Assembly (NCBI RefSeq): GCF_000182925.2
Contig: NC_026504.1
Location: 372,001-436,000, forward strand
Direction: 5' to 3'
Source: Neurospora crassa OR74A
Lineage: Eukaryota; Ascomycota; Sordariomycetes; Sordariales; Sordariaceae
DNA: 64,000 nucleotides
Position numbers and translations under genes: made by a program. The notes under the pieces were generated by a model, which worked only from the letters and a program-made list of their open reading frames with translations, had not been told where the DNA came from and made no database searches. The stretch's first letter is position 1. Each line of letters opens with the position of its first letter. Below are positions 21,218 to 32,100 of this stretch, piece after piece.

Positions 21218-23340
21218 ATGAATCCTCACAACAAGACTCCTCACAACAATGCTCATCAGGACAATGCTTCCCACAACAATGGCCCTAACAATATGGGTCA
21301 TCACAACATGGCTCCTCTCAACGTGGACCCTTATTTGCAGTAAGTTGGCCCGTCCACAGTTCACTTTCGTTATATACCATGCGGGATTCTTCTTGATATA
21401 ATCCCTCTTCCATTCCTCAATTTTCAGTTTCATCGTCATCTCGCGATATGATTTCGTGTCGTTTGGTACTTTGGCACCCATGTCGAAGCCGTAGAACCGC
21501 TCCAAGGTCTAGAAGCCTGGTCGGAGACTGGACGCTAACAACGCTCCAAACAGGTTTCCTGATGGAAACGATCTAGGAGATTTTGGAGACGAGGATTTTC
21601 TCCAACTCCTCGCAGGCAACGAAGTTGGACCGATCCCACCCAACAACGATGGGTTCGGGATGAACTTGAACCCCGTCGGCAACCAGCCCATGCCCAACCC
21701 GATGGGCGGAGAAGTCGCACAGTTGCCAATGAACGAAGTCGTTGGAGCGAACGAAGCTGCTGGACAGATCCAAGTTAACGGGGAATTTGCACAGCTCCCA
21801 ACTGAGACCATCGTCCAAATGGACAACGTTATGGCCGGCGTTGTTGGAACAGAGCTGCATGAGCCGTATTGGAAAATCCTCGGTATGTACCTCTACAAGA
21901 AAAGCGAAGTGCCTGGCCTCTTCGTTGCCAAGTAGCGTCGGGTGTCACAGAGTTACTGACAAACTCTTTCTTTCCACAATAGACAGCATCTATTACTTCA
22001 TTCGGAACCACAGATGGGCGTCCGTTCCCAATGTCCAGGGCAAATTTCGCTCTCGCGCCTCAGTCCAAGCATCCCATCGAGCCGTCGGAGCCCCGCCGCC
22101 GTACGTTCCAGCCAACTGGGCCGCCTACGAGGCAATGACATCTGCCCCAGGAAACGAGGATATTGGACAACTCTTCAGAGACCACCTTCTGTTTGCCTTT
22201 GACGCCTTCAGATGGGCCGTGTTCATGGAGAGATTTGGTGCTCTGGAGGTCAGTTACGGCAACATCGGGCAGACAAGACCAGTCATTGCTACCCTCCACC
22301 CAAAGCTCGCCGTCCACGAGAAGCAAGGCATTGACTGGGACGCTCACAAGCAAGAGCACGGCGACGTGGACCAGCATTTCGAAGAGCTTTCGATCAAGAA
22401 CGAGCCCGAATCCCTTGCGGCACAAGAGTGGAAGAGAAGGCAGAAGGCCTATCAAGTTCGTACGAAGTACGGCTTCTCACAGGGCAGCTTTGCCGATGCT
22501 CCGAGGACTCAGGAGCAAGAGCAGGAGGTTGTTAGCGAGCTGGTTCTCGCGATGTTGAACGACCACGATATTGTCGACAAGGAACAGCACAAAGGGGGTA
22601 GAGAGAACCATGTGCTGAAAGAGAAAAAGCACATGTCGCTGTTGAATGTGGAGTCCAGTGCTTGGGAGGCCCTGGTAAGTTGTCGCTTCTTTTTCTTTGC
22701 CTCCCTGATTGAGTTACCTAGGGTAGTCACTGATCACCGATCCCTACAGCGCGCTCTCCAGGACGTTTCACTGGGAATGCCGAATGCCGGCGTTTTCAAT
22801 CTGGATTTTGTATTCAAACCTTACGACAGCTTCGGAGCCCGTCTAGCGGACTTGAAGACGTTCTTTCGTTCCTCCAAAGCGGCGGTGACGAGCACAACAG
22901 AGAGCTCCAAGCTCACCCGTTTCGCCGGTAGACCTTCGGCTGAACTGAGTGTAAGCCAATTTCCTTGATTCCCGTCGTTTCGTTTGTCGGCAAGGATTGG
23001 GTAGCTGACATGGAATGAATGATAGTCCAAGCGCGTGAACAAGACTGGCGCTGAGAGAAAAGCGGCGGATCTGACAATCGCCAGTGAAGTCAGAAGGAGT
23101 ATGGCAGCGGCAGCGCAGCCACCAAATACCGCGCATGAGGCCGGCGAGAAGGTGTGGGCAGAGGACTCTGAGCTAGAGCACGAAGTGGACGCCGAGGATG
23201 ACCAAACCCTCTATGGTAATGATGCCGAGGGTGGGGCGCTGGCCATGGTCGATGAAGCCACTGTCGATGACAATACGACGCTTCAAAGTCTCAAACGGAG
23301 GCGTGCCTCGAGCGACGAGGAGGATGCTCAGTCCTTTTAA
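21218..23340 (+). CDS. Gene H: orphan family protein, long subfamily, 552 aa
   Basis: Five exons, 21218-21339, 21554-21882, 21983-22674, 22750-22950 and 23026-23340, join in frame to 552 residues with no internal stop. The N-terminus is Asn/His-rich (MNPHNKTPHNNAHQ), followed by an acidic Leu-rich segment (GDEDFLQLLAGNEVG). Exon 3 starts DSIYYFIRNHRW and contains FAFDAFRWAVFMERFGALE and GNIGQTRPVIATL, then the shared acidic region QEVVSELVLAMLNDHDIVD, ending SSAWEAL. Exon 4 (67 codons) equals two exons of the short subfamily fused: 40 codons plus the 27-codon block SSKAAVTSTTESSKLTRF to PSAELS. Exon 5 opens SKRVNKTGAERK and ends LKRRRASSDEEDAQSF, a basic stretch then an acidic end. It is the best intact reference for the long subfamily. 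Function unknown; nuclear location is inferred. Confidence 0.82.
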
Positions 23341-25195
23341 ACGTACCCCTAGGGTACACTTTGGTTTGCAGGACTTGCCTTCAACTGCGGTTGAACTTAC
23401 GGACATCCATGGCCTTCTGTTGCTGGCTTCAGTTCTTGCGCTTTCTGTTGTACATTGTTGTTACCTAGAGGTGGATGGGGTACTCAGGGATTGGTACTAC
23501 AAGTATCATCGAACAAGGGCATTGAACATCTACCTAGGCATGAAAACGAGGCAAGGAGATTGATCCATGTAACGAGCCTTGAAAACACCTTAACTTACGT
23601 AAAGGAAAGCAGTCTCTACCTACTTACCTCCAGGTTGTCGTCCATCAAACTTCGTGATCGTCCTGTTTGAGTATCCTGGCCGTATGCTGAGCAGGTATAT
23701 TCGGCGGCCTTTCGTTTCCGGCGGCCTCGAAGCCAACTTGACTTCTCATATCCAGGCGGGTATTGACTGGCAGGGCAAGAAGCATGGATCTGTTAGCAAG
23801 TGTATCATCGACCAGTGGGAATGTCTTTATCGTACACGACAGCTCGGACAGAAGCATGCCCGATTCATCCGGAGAATCTTGGTCGACACTCCGAAGGTGC
23901 GAGCGAGAAAGAAAGATTATGTCTAGAGGCACCTCTAGGTTCCGATATATGAATCTTGGTCTTTCAGCTTCTTGTGGCTTCTGGTGATGTACCTGTCGAT
24001 AGGAGCACTAACACACTCATCGAGGCAGGTACAGATGCGGCGGAGATCGTTGAGGACAGCCAGAATTATTGGGGCCGTCCTCAGTGGGAGTAGGAAGCTC
24101 GAATTGATTGGTTTTCGTTGCCTGTCCGTTCTTTGCGGTGTTAGCCTACTGCAGAAATCCAGGACTGTCATGAGAAGGGAAGGTTGGAATATGCTGTGAT
24201 GAAGGAAATCGACGTACCTGCCCGGTATTTTTCCGGCAGCTAGACAGCCAAGAGAAGAACCACAGACCAGTTTCCACGACGGCCACAGATGAAGAAGAAA
24301 TGGAAGGGGGAAGACTGGAATTTGTCATGTCCTTGCTCAGGCGACTGGAGCTGTAGACATGGACGTAGAGGTACAGTCTGGAAAGAAACCCAAAGCTGGG
24401 GGAGGATGGGACGGATGTGAGGGCTGGAGGGAATTTGGATGATGTCAGAGTTGTCGAGGACGGCGACTTCTGAGGCGGAGGGTCATCTCTCTGCTACCAG
24501 CGTCAAAGATAGGTTGCTAGCATGATGTGGGCCTGGCCGTCATCGGAGGGAGCAGATTGCCTCGTGCGGAAGCAATCTCTCCTGCGGCTGGGGGTAGGGC
24601 TTAGAAGGAAGAATCATACTCAAGGGAGGAGGCAGGTGCGTGCCTTCAGCTCCGCCAATCCTTTCGAGAGATCTCGATCCAGGCCTGATCATCCACAGCA
24701 AATGACCAGAGGAGCGAGAGGGGAAGCTTCCAGACCTCCTCTATCCAAGTGACAGGATGACGTCGAGGTCATCAGGAGGTTCGTTTGTCCAGAGCAGAGC
24801 AAGAAGCTGCGTTCCGGGAGCGCCGAAAGCGGTAAGGGATCCTCGATGTTCATGGTCTGGTGCCTGACAGACGATGGACAGCCGCCCCGAGCACCCACAC
24901 ACAAGAGATGTAGGTTGGCCTCTTCCTTCCTCCCCAGCTCGACTCTAGGAGGGGACACACAGCTTGTATGACAAATGGACAATTCCCTGCGTCTGGAGGC
25001 AAGGCGTACCTTCCCTTCTCCCCTCTTCCTCAAGTTGTCGGGTCCGTCGAAATCATCCAGCCTGGCTCGCCTCCCCTTGTCCCAGCTGCTCGACCAAGTA
25101 TTTATTCTGTGCTCCCTCGCCTCTCCATCGCTTTTCTTTTCCCTCACTTCCCTCTCACACACTCACACATCACTCTATCAACTTTTTTTTCCAAA
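23341..25195. other. Gene-poor spacer between H and candidate gene M
   Basis: No gene recognised on either strand. A palindromic word (TCTAGAGGCACCTCTAGG, about 23923-23940) of the dispersed TACCTCTAGGTA type occurs here. From about 25000 the sequence turns CT-rich, with a CACACTCACACATCAC leader before an ATG at 25196. Confidence 0.4.
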
Positions 25196-26274
25196 ATGAT
25201 CACCACCGCACCGTCAGCCCCAAAGAACAGATTCTTGCTTCTTGGTTTTCGCCATCACTCTTGACTTGTTTCAGCAGTCGCTCACCTTTGGACTCACGCC
25301 ATCCTCTTCTCCTCGTTTTGATCCCCGTAACCCAACTCTACCTCTGGGTATTTGGGCCATCACAAAGTTCTCCAAGCGCAACATCCATCCATCCATCCAT
25401 CCTCTGGCCGCTGTTCCTCCCGGTTCCGGCGCCCCATCTCCCCCTACTTCTCGCCCTCTCCCTCTCGGCCGTACACAAGACAAGCAAACAGCCGCACAAC
25501 GAAATGTAACGGGGCAGCGATCAGTTCAGCTTTTCGGCCTGGCTGGCCAAGAGTCCGTTTTGAAGCAGCCGGGCCTATGTCCCGGGCGGACTCTCCTCCC
25601 CCTCCTCGATGGGGTAAGTATCTTCTGTCTTCCCTATTCCATTTTCCTTCCTTCTTCAGGGACAGTCTTGAGCATGGATAGGGCAGTCTTCTGACACTAC
25701 CTCCATCTACAGGGGGCGGGGAGACATCCTCCGAATGTACAAACCGCGACTTGGCCCTCTGAGTCTCGGTTTTTCTCGGGCCGCGCTACTCGCCAGTTTT
25801 CTCTGGCCGCGCTACTGCGCCAGTCGAGACAAGAACCACCGGATGGTGGTTTTGGGGTATGTAGAACATTCATTCATCCACACGACACTCCAATCGACAC
25901 CAGACTCACACCAGTCTGTTTGCTTCCTTTCCAGGTCCCAATCCTCATCGTCGCCATCGAGAAGTGGCCCTCTGAGTCTTGGTCTTTCTCTGGCCGCGCC
26001 ACTGCGCCAGTCGAGAGAAGAACCACCGGATGGTGGTTCGGGGTACGTACCTACATTCATTCATTCACATGACACTTCAAATGACACTAATACTGGCTGC
26101 TTTCCTCACCAGGCCCCGATCCTCAACATCGCCGTCGTTCGTCGCCGTGAAGAGAGCGAAGTCAAGCGTCCGTCGTGGGGAGTGGGGAAAGGGGAGAGGG
26201 AAAGGGGAGAGGGGGAGAGGGGGAGGAGTACCGCGAGGCTATCTCCGCCGCGGCCATGGGTTTGGGCTTGCTAG
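25196..26274 (+). CDS. Candidate gene M: predicted protein with duplicated exons
   Basis: The 3' part is well defined. An exon ending at 25613 (LLPLLDG) is followed by exons 25713-25856, 25935-26042 and 26113-26274, all phase 0 with good GT-AG borders, ending at TAG. WPSES followed by FSGRAT appears in the first and second of these exons. The second and third both begin with a PIL-x-(I/V)-A word (VPILIVAI, APILNIAVV), so exon and intron were duplicated as a unit. The last exon is basic and Gly/Arg-rich (GKGERERGEGERGR). The 5' end is unresolved: a typical promoter-like CT tract and ATG lie at 25196, but the frame of the exon ending at 25613 has no ATG and I found no good junction. No known domain. 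It may be a species-specific gene or a fragment. Confidence 0.38.
25752..26137 (+). repeat. Tandem duplication of an exon-intron unit
   Basis: Unit 1 (25752-25964, 213 bp) and unit 2 (25965-26137, 173 bp) share TGGCCCTCTGAGTCT, TCTGGCCGCGC, TGCGCCAGTCGAGA, GAACCACCGGATGGTGGTT, a GTA(T/C)GT donor, ACATTCATTCAT, and an acceptor with (T/C)CC(C/A)(A/G)ATCCTCA. Unit 1 carries an extra 27-bp internal near-repeat around GGGCCGCGCTACTCGCCAG. Confidence 0.75.
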
Positions 26275-27600
26275 AGAAAATGACCGGGTTGTTCAGTTAA
26301 CACTGGACAACCCGGATCAAGTTTAAAGAGGTGAGGGGGGATAGATTCAGCAGGATCGGGGGAGACCCCGGGGCAAGTCGTTGTCTTCATGGTTTACACT
26401 TTGAGGAGGTTGTTTCTGTACAGTCGATCTTTGTTTGACAGGATAGGTAGTGTAGACGTAGATAGAAAGTTGAAGCTTGCTTCTCCACGTCTGGTCTTCC
26501 AACTGTTCTAGTTTCCCCTTCAATTCGTTGTGGCTAGCTCCTCACATGAATGAGACCTTAGCGGTCGAATGACACTGAGCACCACAAAGACCCAATCGTA
26601 ACGTTGGTGTCAAGAGGATTCGGTGTCTCCTCTGGACTGTGTACTGTGTAGACAAGGAAGAACCCAGCCCCTCCACTGGAACGTGTTCCTTGCGCTATGA
26701 CTTGATTAGCAAAGATACCCCGGCGGCACGAACGGTGCCTGGCACAAGCTCTTTCCCAATGTCCAAGAGCACGAACCAACAGCCCGATACCTTTCGGTGT
26801 ACCTTGGTCACGCGGAACTGAAGAATACACAACATAGTGCACGAGCGCAGGCCAAGACAGAATCGACGGTACCTAGGTAAACTTCTATGATTTCCATACA
26901 GTTTTGTACCTCTACCTAGCTAGGTGAACATTTCGCTTCCAACACCGGCAACCACCATTTCCAATTTCCAAAAAATCGAAACAAACTACCTCTAGGTACA
27001 CCGATACGCTAAAGCCTTCAAAATTTCATACACTATACACTATAGGCCACACACACACACACACACACACATCTCTCACGCCCTTTCGGAGTAGATTCTT
27101 CTAGAAACGCCATGGACATATTGTAGAACAAAAACAACAAGAAGAAGAAGATGCAGAAAAGAGCAAAGAAAGGAAGGAAGGAAGAGAGGGAGGGTGAAAT
27201 ATATGTACAAGAAAGTGGGAAGTTATCCAATAGGTGTAGGTATAATGATGGGGATAGATGGATGGATGTATGGATATAAAACAGAACAGAAAAATCCGAA
27301 AAAACAATATGCCGGTATAAGCCTCTTCGCTTTGACGATGGGGATGGCGATGACTGGTGGGGGGGGGGGGGGCGGAGGAATCGATGGACCGCACACGATG
27401 GACGGAGAGGGTCGCCGTAGAACTCAGTCGATTAGGTGATTGGTGATTGGTGGTGGTGGTGGTGGTGGTGTTCAACCCGCAGTCCTGTCCATATCTTTTT
27501 TCCTTTCCGACACAATGACAACAATAACAATAACCGGCCCCTTCCTTTCTTTCTCCGTGGCAATACCTCTAGATAGGTAGGTAGCAGGTAGTGTCCTCTC
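26275..27600. other. Intergenic region with simple repeats
   Basis: No gene seen. Holds a purine-rich stretch near 26180-26230 (end of candidate M), a (CA)12 run at 27048-27071, an interrupted GGA-rich stretch, and a G run at about 27359-27372. It is the 3' side of both neighbours, M and the membrane protein gene. Confidence 0.5.
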
Positions 27601-28815
27601 TCAAGACTCAACAACATGCGTCACCGTCGTCGTCTTGGTCCCCGTCGGCCACCCGCTGCTCCCGCCATGTCCACCACTGCCATGCCCATCATCACTGCTC
27701 ATATCCGTCAACTTGGTCTCGCTCGTGTTCCAATTATTCGCCGCCGTCAGCGGTCCCACGCTCTCCCGGCTGCCCGACATGCTGCGCTTCGTCCCGTCGC
27801 TGCCGCCGGCTTCCACCACCGTCGTGACGCCGCGGCCCTTGCCGATGTCGTTGCGCAGCCCGAATTCCTCGGCGCCGTTCTTGGGCGTGCGGCTGCGGAT
27901 GTACCCGTTGGCGTTGGTGGTGGCGCCGAACTGCTGAGTGCCGAGGCCGCCCGAGGTGCTCTCGCCCAGTTGGGACTTGGTCAGGAAGAGGCGGAGAAGA
28001 GGGCGCAAGGTGGCGAGGGAGGAGGCGACGAGACCGATGCCGGTTTCGGCGGTGGACCAGATGGCGACGTCGGAGGTGGCCCAGAGGAAGTCGGCTTGGT
28101 TGCCGAGGTCTTTGACGTAGGGGATACGGACGATGGTTGCTGTTGAGGCGCTGTGGGTTGGGTGTGTGTGAGTATGATGCGGGGAGTAAAAAGGGGAGGG
28201 GGGAAAGGGAAGCTTACACTGCACCGATGGACAGAATGCCAGCAACCATGAGTTTTGTGCGCGAGTTCATCTGCAGGTGCCACACGAGAGAAATGGGCAG
28301 GAGACCCAAGATCCAATCAGTGGCGCAAGTGATGGCCGAGTAGGCGTAGGTGGCGTCGACGACGATTTGGGGGTTCATGCAAGACCCTGTGCCGCCGGTG
28401 AAGCGCGTCCAGAAGTATTCGGAGGGCATGCATTGCATGACGAAGACGAGGAAGTAGGCGACACCAACAATTTCCAGAGTGCCGACGGTGATCCAGATGA
28501 TGAGCTTGTGGGTCTTGGAGACGGCGATGCGGAGGAGTTGGACGCCGATACTGGCTTTCAAGGCGAGACCGGCGAGGACATAGACGGGTTCGCATGCCCA
28601 CCACCACTATAAAAGTTGGGACCAATGTTTAACGCCATGTTCAATCCTAAGGAGATGATGGAAGGCTTACCTTTAACCCAATTGGTAGCTCATTTGGTGG
28701 AAGGTCAACGGCATGTTGGCCTGTGCCGTGATGTGTGCCCGCAATGGAGAATGTGCAATAGAAAACGAAAAAGAACTGTAAACAGACAAAGGTATTAGCA
28801 TCTAGCGTGGCGCTT

Positions 28816-28863
<48 letters not shown>

Positions 28864-29046
28864 GAAAAGTAGGTGGCGAGGTAAACATACCCATGAGATA
28901 AAGGTCAGCCAGTCATCGAGACCGAATTGTTTCACGATAATGACTCGACAATAGCATCGTAATAGGACGGCGACGGTGCTGAGTGCGACGAAAAGCCCCG
29001 CAGCTCCGGCGACTTGTGGCCCTCGGCCCTTGACGGGAACTGTCAT
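27601..29046 (-). CDS. PTH11/rhodopsin-type integral membrane protein, 399 aa
   Basis: Four exons on the minus strand, 29046-28891, 28775-28671, 28606-28218 and 28150-27601, join in frame (last intron phase 2) to 399 residues. The hydrophobic helices come in the order expected for the large fungal rhodopsin-domain family related to PTH11. Helix 1 (AGLFVALSTVAVLLR) is followed by FGLDDWLT, a family hallmark, then FFVFYCTFSIAG, the loop motif WWWACEPVYVLAGLALKAS, further helices (IWITVGTLEIVGVAYFLVFV and ATDWILGLLPISLVW), and MNSRTKLMVAGILSIGAVAS. A hydrophilic Ser/Gly/Thr-rich cytoplasmic tail of about 120 residues ends the protein. No extracellular CFEM domain is present. Such proteins sit in the plasma membrane and are thought to act as receptors, but ligand and partners of this one cannot be inferred. 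Intron 1 contains a GT/GA simple repeat. Confidence 0.85.
28815..28861. repeat. (GT)n(GA)n microsatellite in intron 1 of the membrane protein gene
   Basis: About seven TG units followed directly by about sixteen GA units, lying wholly inside the first intron (28776-28890). Confidence 0.9.
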
Positions 29047-29071
29047 TTTTTTCTTATTGTGTGATGATGAG

Positions 29072-29073
<2 letters not shown>

Positions 29074-29106
<33 letters not shown>
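29074..29106. repeat. (CTG)11 repeat in the leader of the membrane protein gene
   Basis: Eleven perfect CTG units lie 28 bp upstream of the start codon at 29046; on the gene's own strand they read CAG. Confidence 0.9.
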
Positions 29107-29109
<3 letters not shown>

Positions 29110-32100
29110 CTTCACGAGATTGTCTGGTAACAATACGTAGCACAAAGAAGCATGGGCGAACGGGGGAAGAGAGCAGAACAGTGTGTGTGGCGTTCTTGGA
29201 TCTTCTTAAAATGGATTTCAAAATGTCAAATCTGATCCATCGTCGGGCGGGGTTTTGAAGATTGATAAAAGAGTGCGCGGTGTGCAAGCAAGACAGGCGA
29301 AAACCCCAAGGAAAGAAATGATGGACGTCGTTGTTCTGCTTTGAGTTTGTAGGTAGGTAGGTAGGTAAGGTAGTGTCGCAACCGGGGACCCCTTGATGCA
29401 AGGAAGTGGAAAGGAAGAGACGCAAAAAAAAAAAAACAAAAAAAAAAAAAAAACCAAGAAAAAAAAAGAGGCGACTCACTGCCCAGCGCGTGGGTGGGTG
29501 GGTGGTAGTAGTGGCCGTTGCAACGCACCCCTTTACAACCGAGACGGTTACATGTGCAGTCCCCTGGGGGATTTCTGATTACGCCGCTGAGAAACCAAAA
29601 CTCATCGTGGTAAAAATATGGGGACGCCGCGAATGACCGTTGAGGCGACGGGCCCGGGACCTTGACTGTAACAATCGGTCGGGCAGCGCGACTGTGTGGA
29701 GAACATGAAGGGGGGAAGGGAAGGGAAGGGAAATGGAGCCGGGCAAAGGTACCCGTGGGCGAGCAAGTGGTTCGATTGGCCTGAAGAGGTCACGCTACAC
29801 CCACTTTCTCTCTCACAAATCTCAATCAACAGAGGAGAATTGGAAGTGGAATTGGATTGGACTCGTGGCTTTCAGTCTGGGCAACGAACTCGCGTGTCCG
29901 GGCATGGTGGTCGGGTCGGTCGGTGGCCCCATCCAAAGGTGTCCGCTTTAAACGGGCCCGGGCTCATTCCGACAACAAAACAAAACACTAGACTGTGCCC
30001 TAGTTGAGTTAGTATCACGGCATCACCATGCCCCCAGCAGGCATCGGAAACACGCGCTACTATTGTTAGGTACTTTGTTAGGTACTTGAAGTTACACATT
30101 CAGATATTCTAGCCCGTCGTCCATTGGCTTGCTCTACCTACCTACCTACCTACACTATTACACTACCTACAACTACTACTTGGGTAGATATGGAAAACTG
30201 CAGGATCGGCAATTGGGTTTTTGGATGGAAACGTCATTTCTCTCCTGTCGATCGCCCGTCTTGATATTTGCACCAAACATCGACTTTCCCAGACTTGACA
30301 GTCCAACTAAGGCAGTAGACGGCATTGATCGCCTATCCGGGCGGAGGGATGTGGGGGGACGAACCCCCCTTTGGCATTTTAAAACCTACAATATACCCAC
30401 TGCACTTGAAAACAGGCAGGCAGGCAGGCATCTCGCTCTCGGACCTCTTCTTCGTCAACCACCTAAGCATCGAATGTGTGTCTCCACTCCGACTCCCAGC
30501 GGCCTCCACTTTTCTTCAAGTCGGGACCGCATCCCATTGATTGATGGACTGCTGCAGACGTCCAAGCGAGCCTTGGACCTGGGAACTTACCTAACGAACT
30601 GAAGTGAACGAGCCAGCATCAGGGTCTAGCGTAGGTAGTAGGAAGCTAGGGTAAACTAGTACAGGGGCACGAGAGAGACGAGATGGTGGCGCTCGGCACT
30701 TCTTGGTTCCCTTTTGATGTGAGTGCAGGTGCCCATCCCATGGGATCCCATCATCCACACCCATCAAACTTGGGATTCGTGGAGACACCTGGGACACCAA
30801 AACCTCCAAGGGAAAAAGAAAAGTGGACTGGAGTGTTTCCAGCGACACGGTCGAGAACGACACTAAGGCTCAGTTCGTTACAAGCAGAGCCACACCATTG
30901 GGCCCTTCTTTTCTTGTCTCCCGTCTTGTTTTAATGATCCCCGCGGCCCCCAGCCCTCTTTTCTGCACGAAGCGTTACACAAACTTCATTCAAGGGATTT
31001 CGTGATTGATCTCTCTCTTAGCGAGCTTTTTCCACTTTTGTAGGCGGCCAGGCCATCGAATACCCGTACCCTTCTTTGGTATTATGTAGCATATCTACAC
31101 TACACTATATCGCCAAGTCCGGCCGGGCGATGGACTGACCGCCTTTATGTTTCAGTGTGTCTTGACAGAAATGGGCAATTGCTGTCTCTCCGTCACTTAG
31201 TATGCAATAACATTCCTTATTATGATATCTGACGGCTATAGCGACACATAGGACCGACCTAGGCTATGCTGACTTACCTTTACGGTTAGGTTGTACACAT
31301 GAAGATGAAGACGCCGTCGTGTCGGTAGCCGCCATCTCATCGAGATCGAGCTGAATCGAGTCTTTTTCTTTACGCAAATCAATTTCCCAACGGCGAGTCT
31401 TCCGCTGCCAGTATGCCCCAATCTCCTTCATCACCCCTTGAGGTTTCTGTGGGGAAGAAGGAGGAGTTTCTATGGTATTACACCACACTAAAACATATCC
31501 TTCCTCAAATCCTATACTACACTACACTACACTACTCCCGTCATTACCTACTATCCCCCCCCCTCGTCTAGCACACAACCGGCACCTCCCTTGCACAACC
31601 GAGTCAACAACGACCATCTATTTCCTATCTCTCTCTTCCCACATCATCACATGTAGTCTAGTCCAAATGTCACAGACGGGCTTATCGAATTCGCATCTCC
31701 CCTTCTTTATGTTTTGCCCCCCACCGTTAGTGGAGCCCGGGTTCAGCTCCCTTTCTTTCCCCCCCTCTCCCCGGCCGCATCCATCCATCCATCCATCCCT
31801 CAGTCACCACCCGTCCACCAGTCCACCACCGGCTGTGCATACACATCCCCAGTTCTACCTAGACTTCCCGGTGACCCAGTCCCTGCCTGCCTGCCTTTCC
31901 CACCCACCCACCTAGGTACCGCACCGCGCCGCGCGGCGGTTGTCCGCCGTCCCCTCTCCCCGTCTCCTCCTCCCCCCCGCTATGTCTCTTTGGTAGGTAG
32001 ATAGCGGACACCACGCCGCGCCGCGGAATTCGGTCCCGGTTCCGTCTTCTTTTTTTTCTTCTACTGCTTTTTCCTCTTCTTCTTCAAAAAGAAACTTGAA

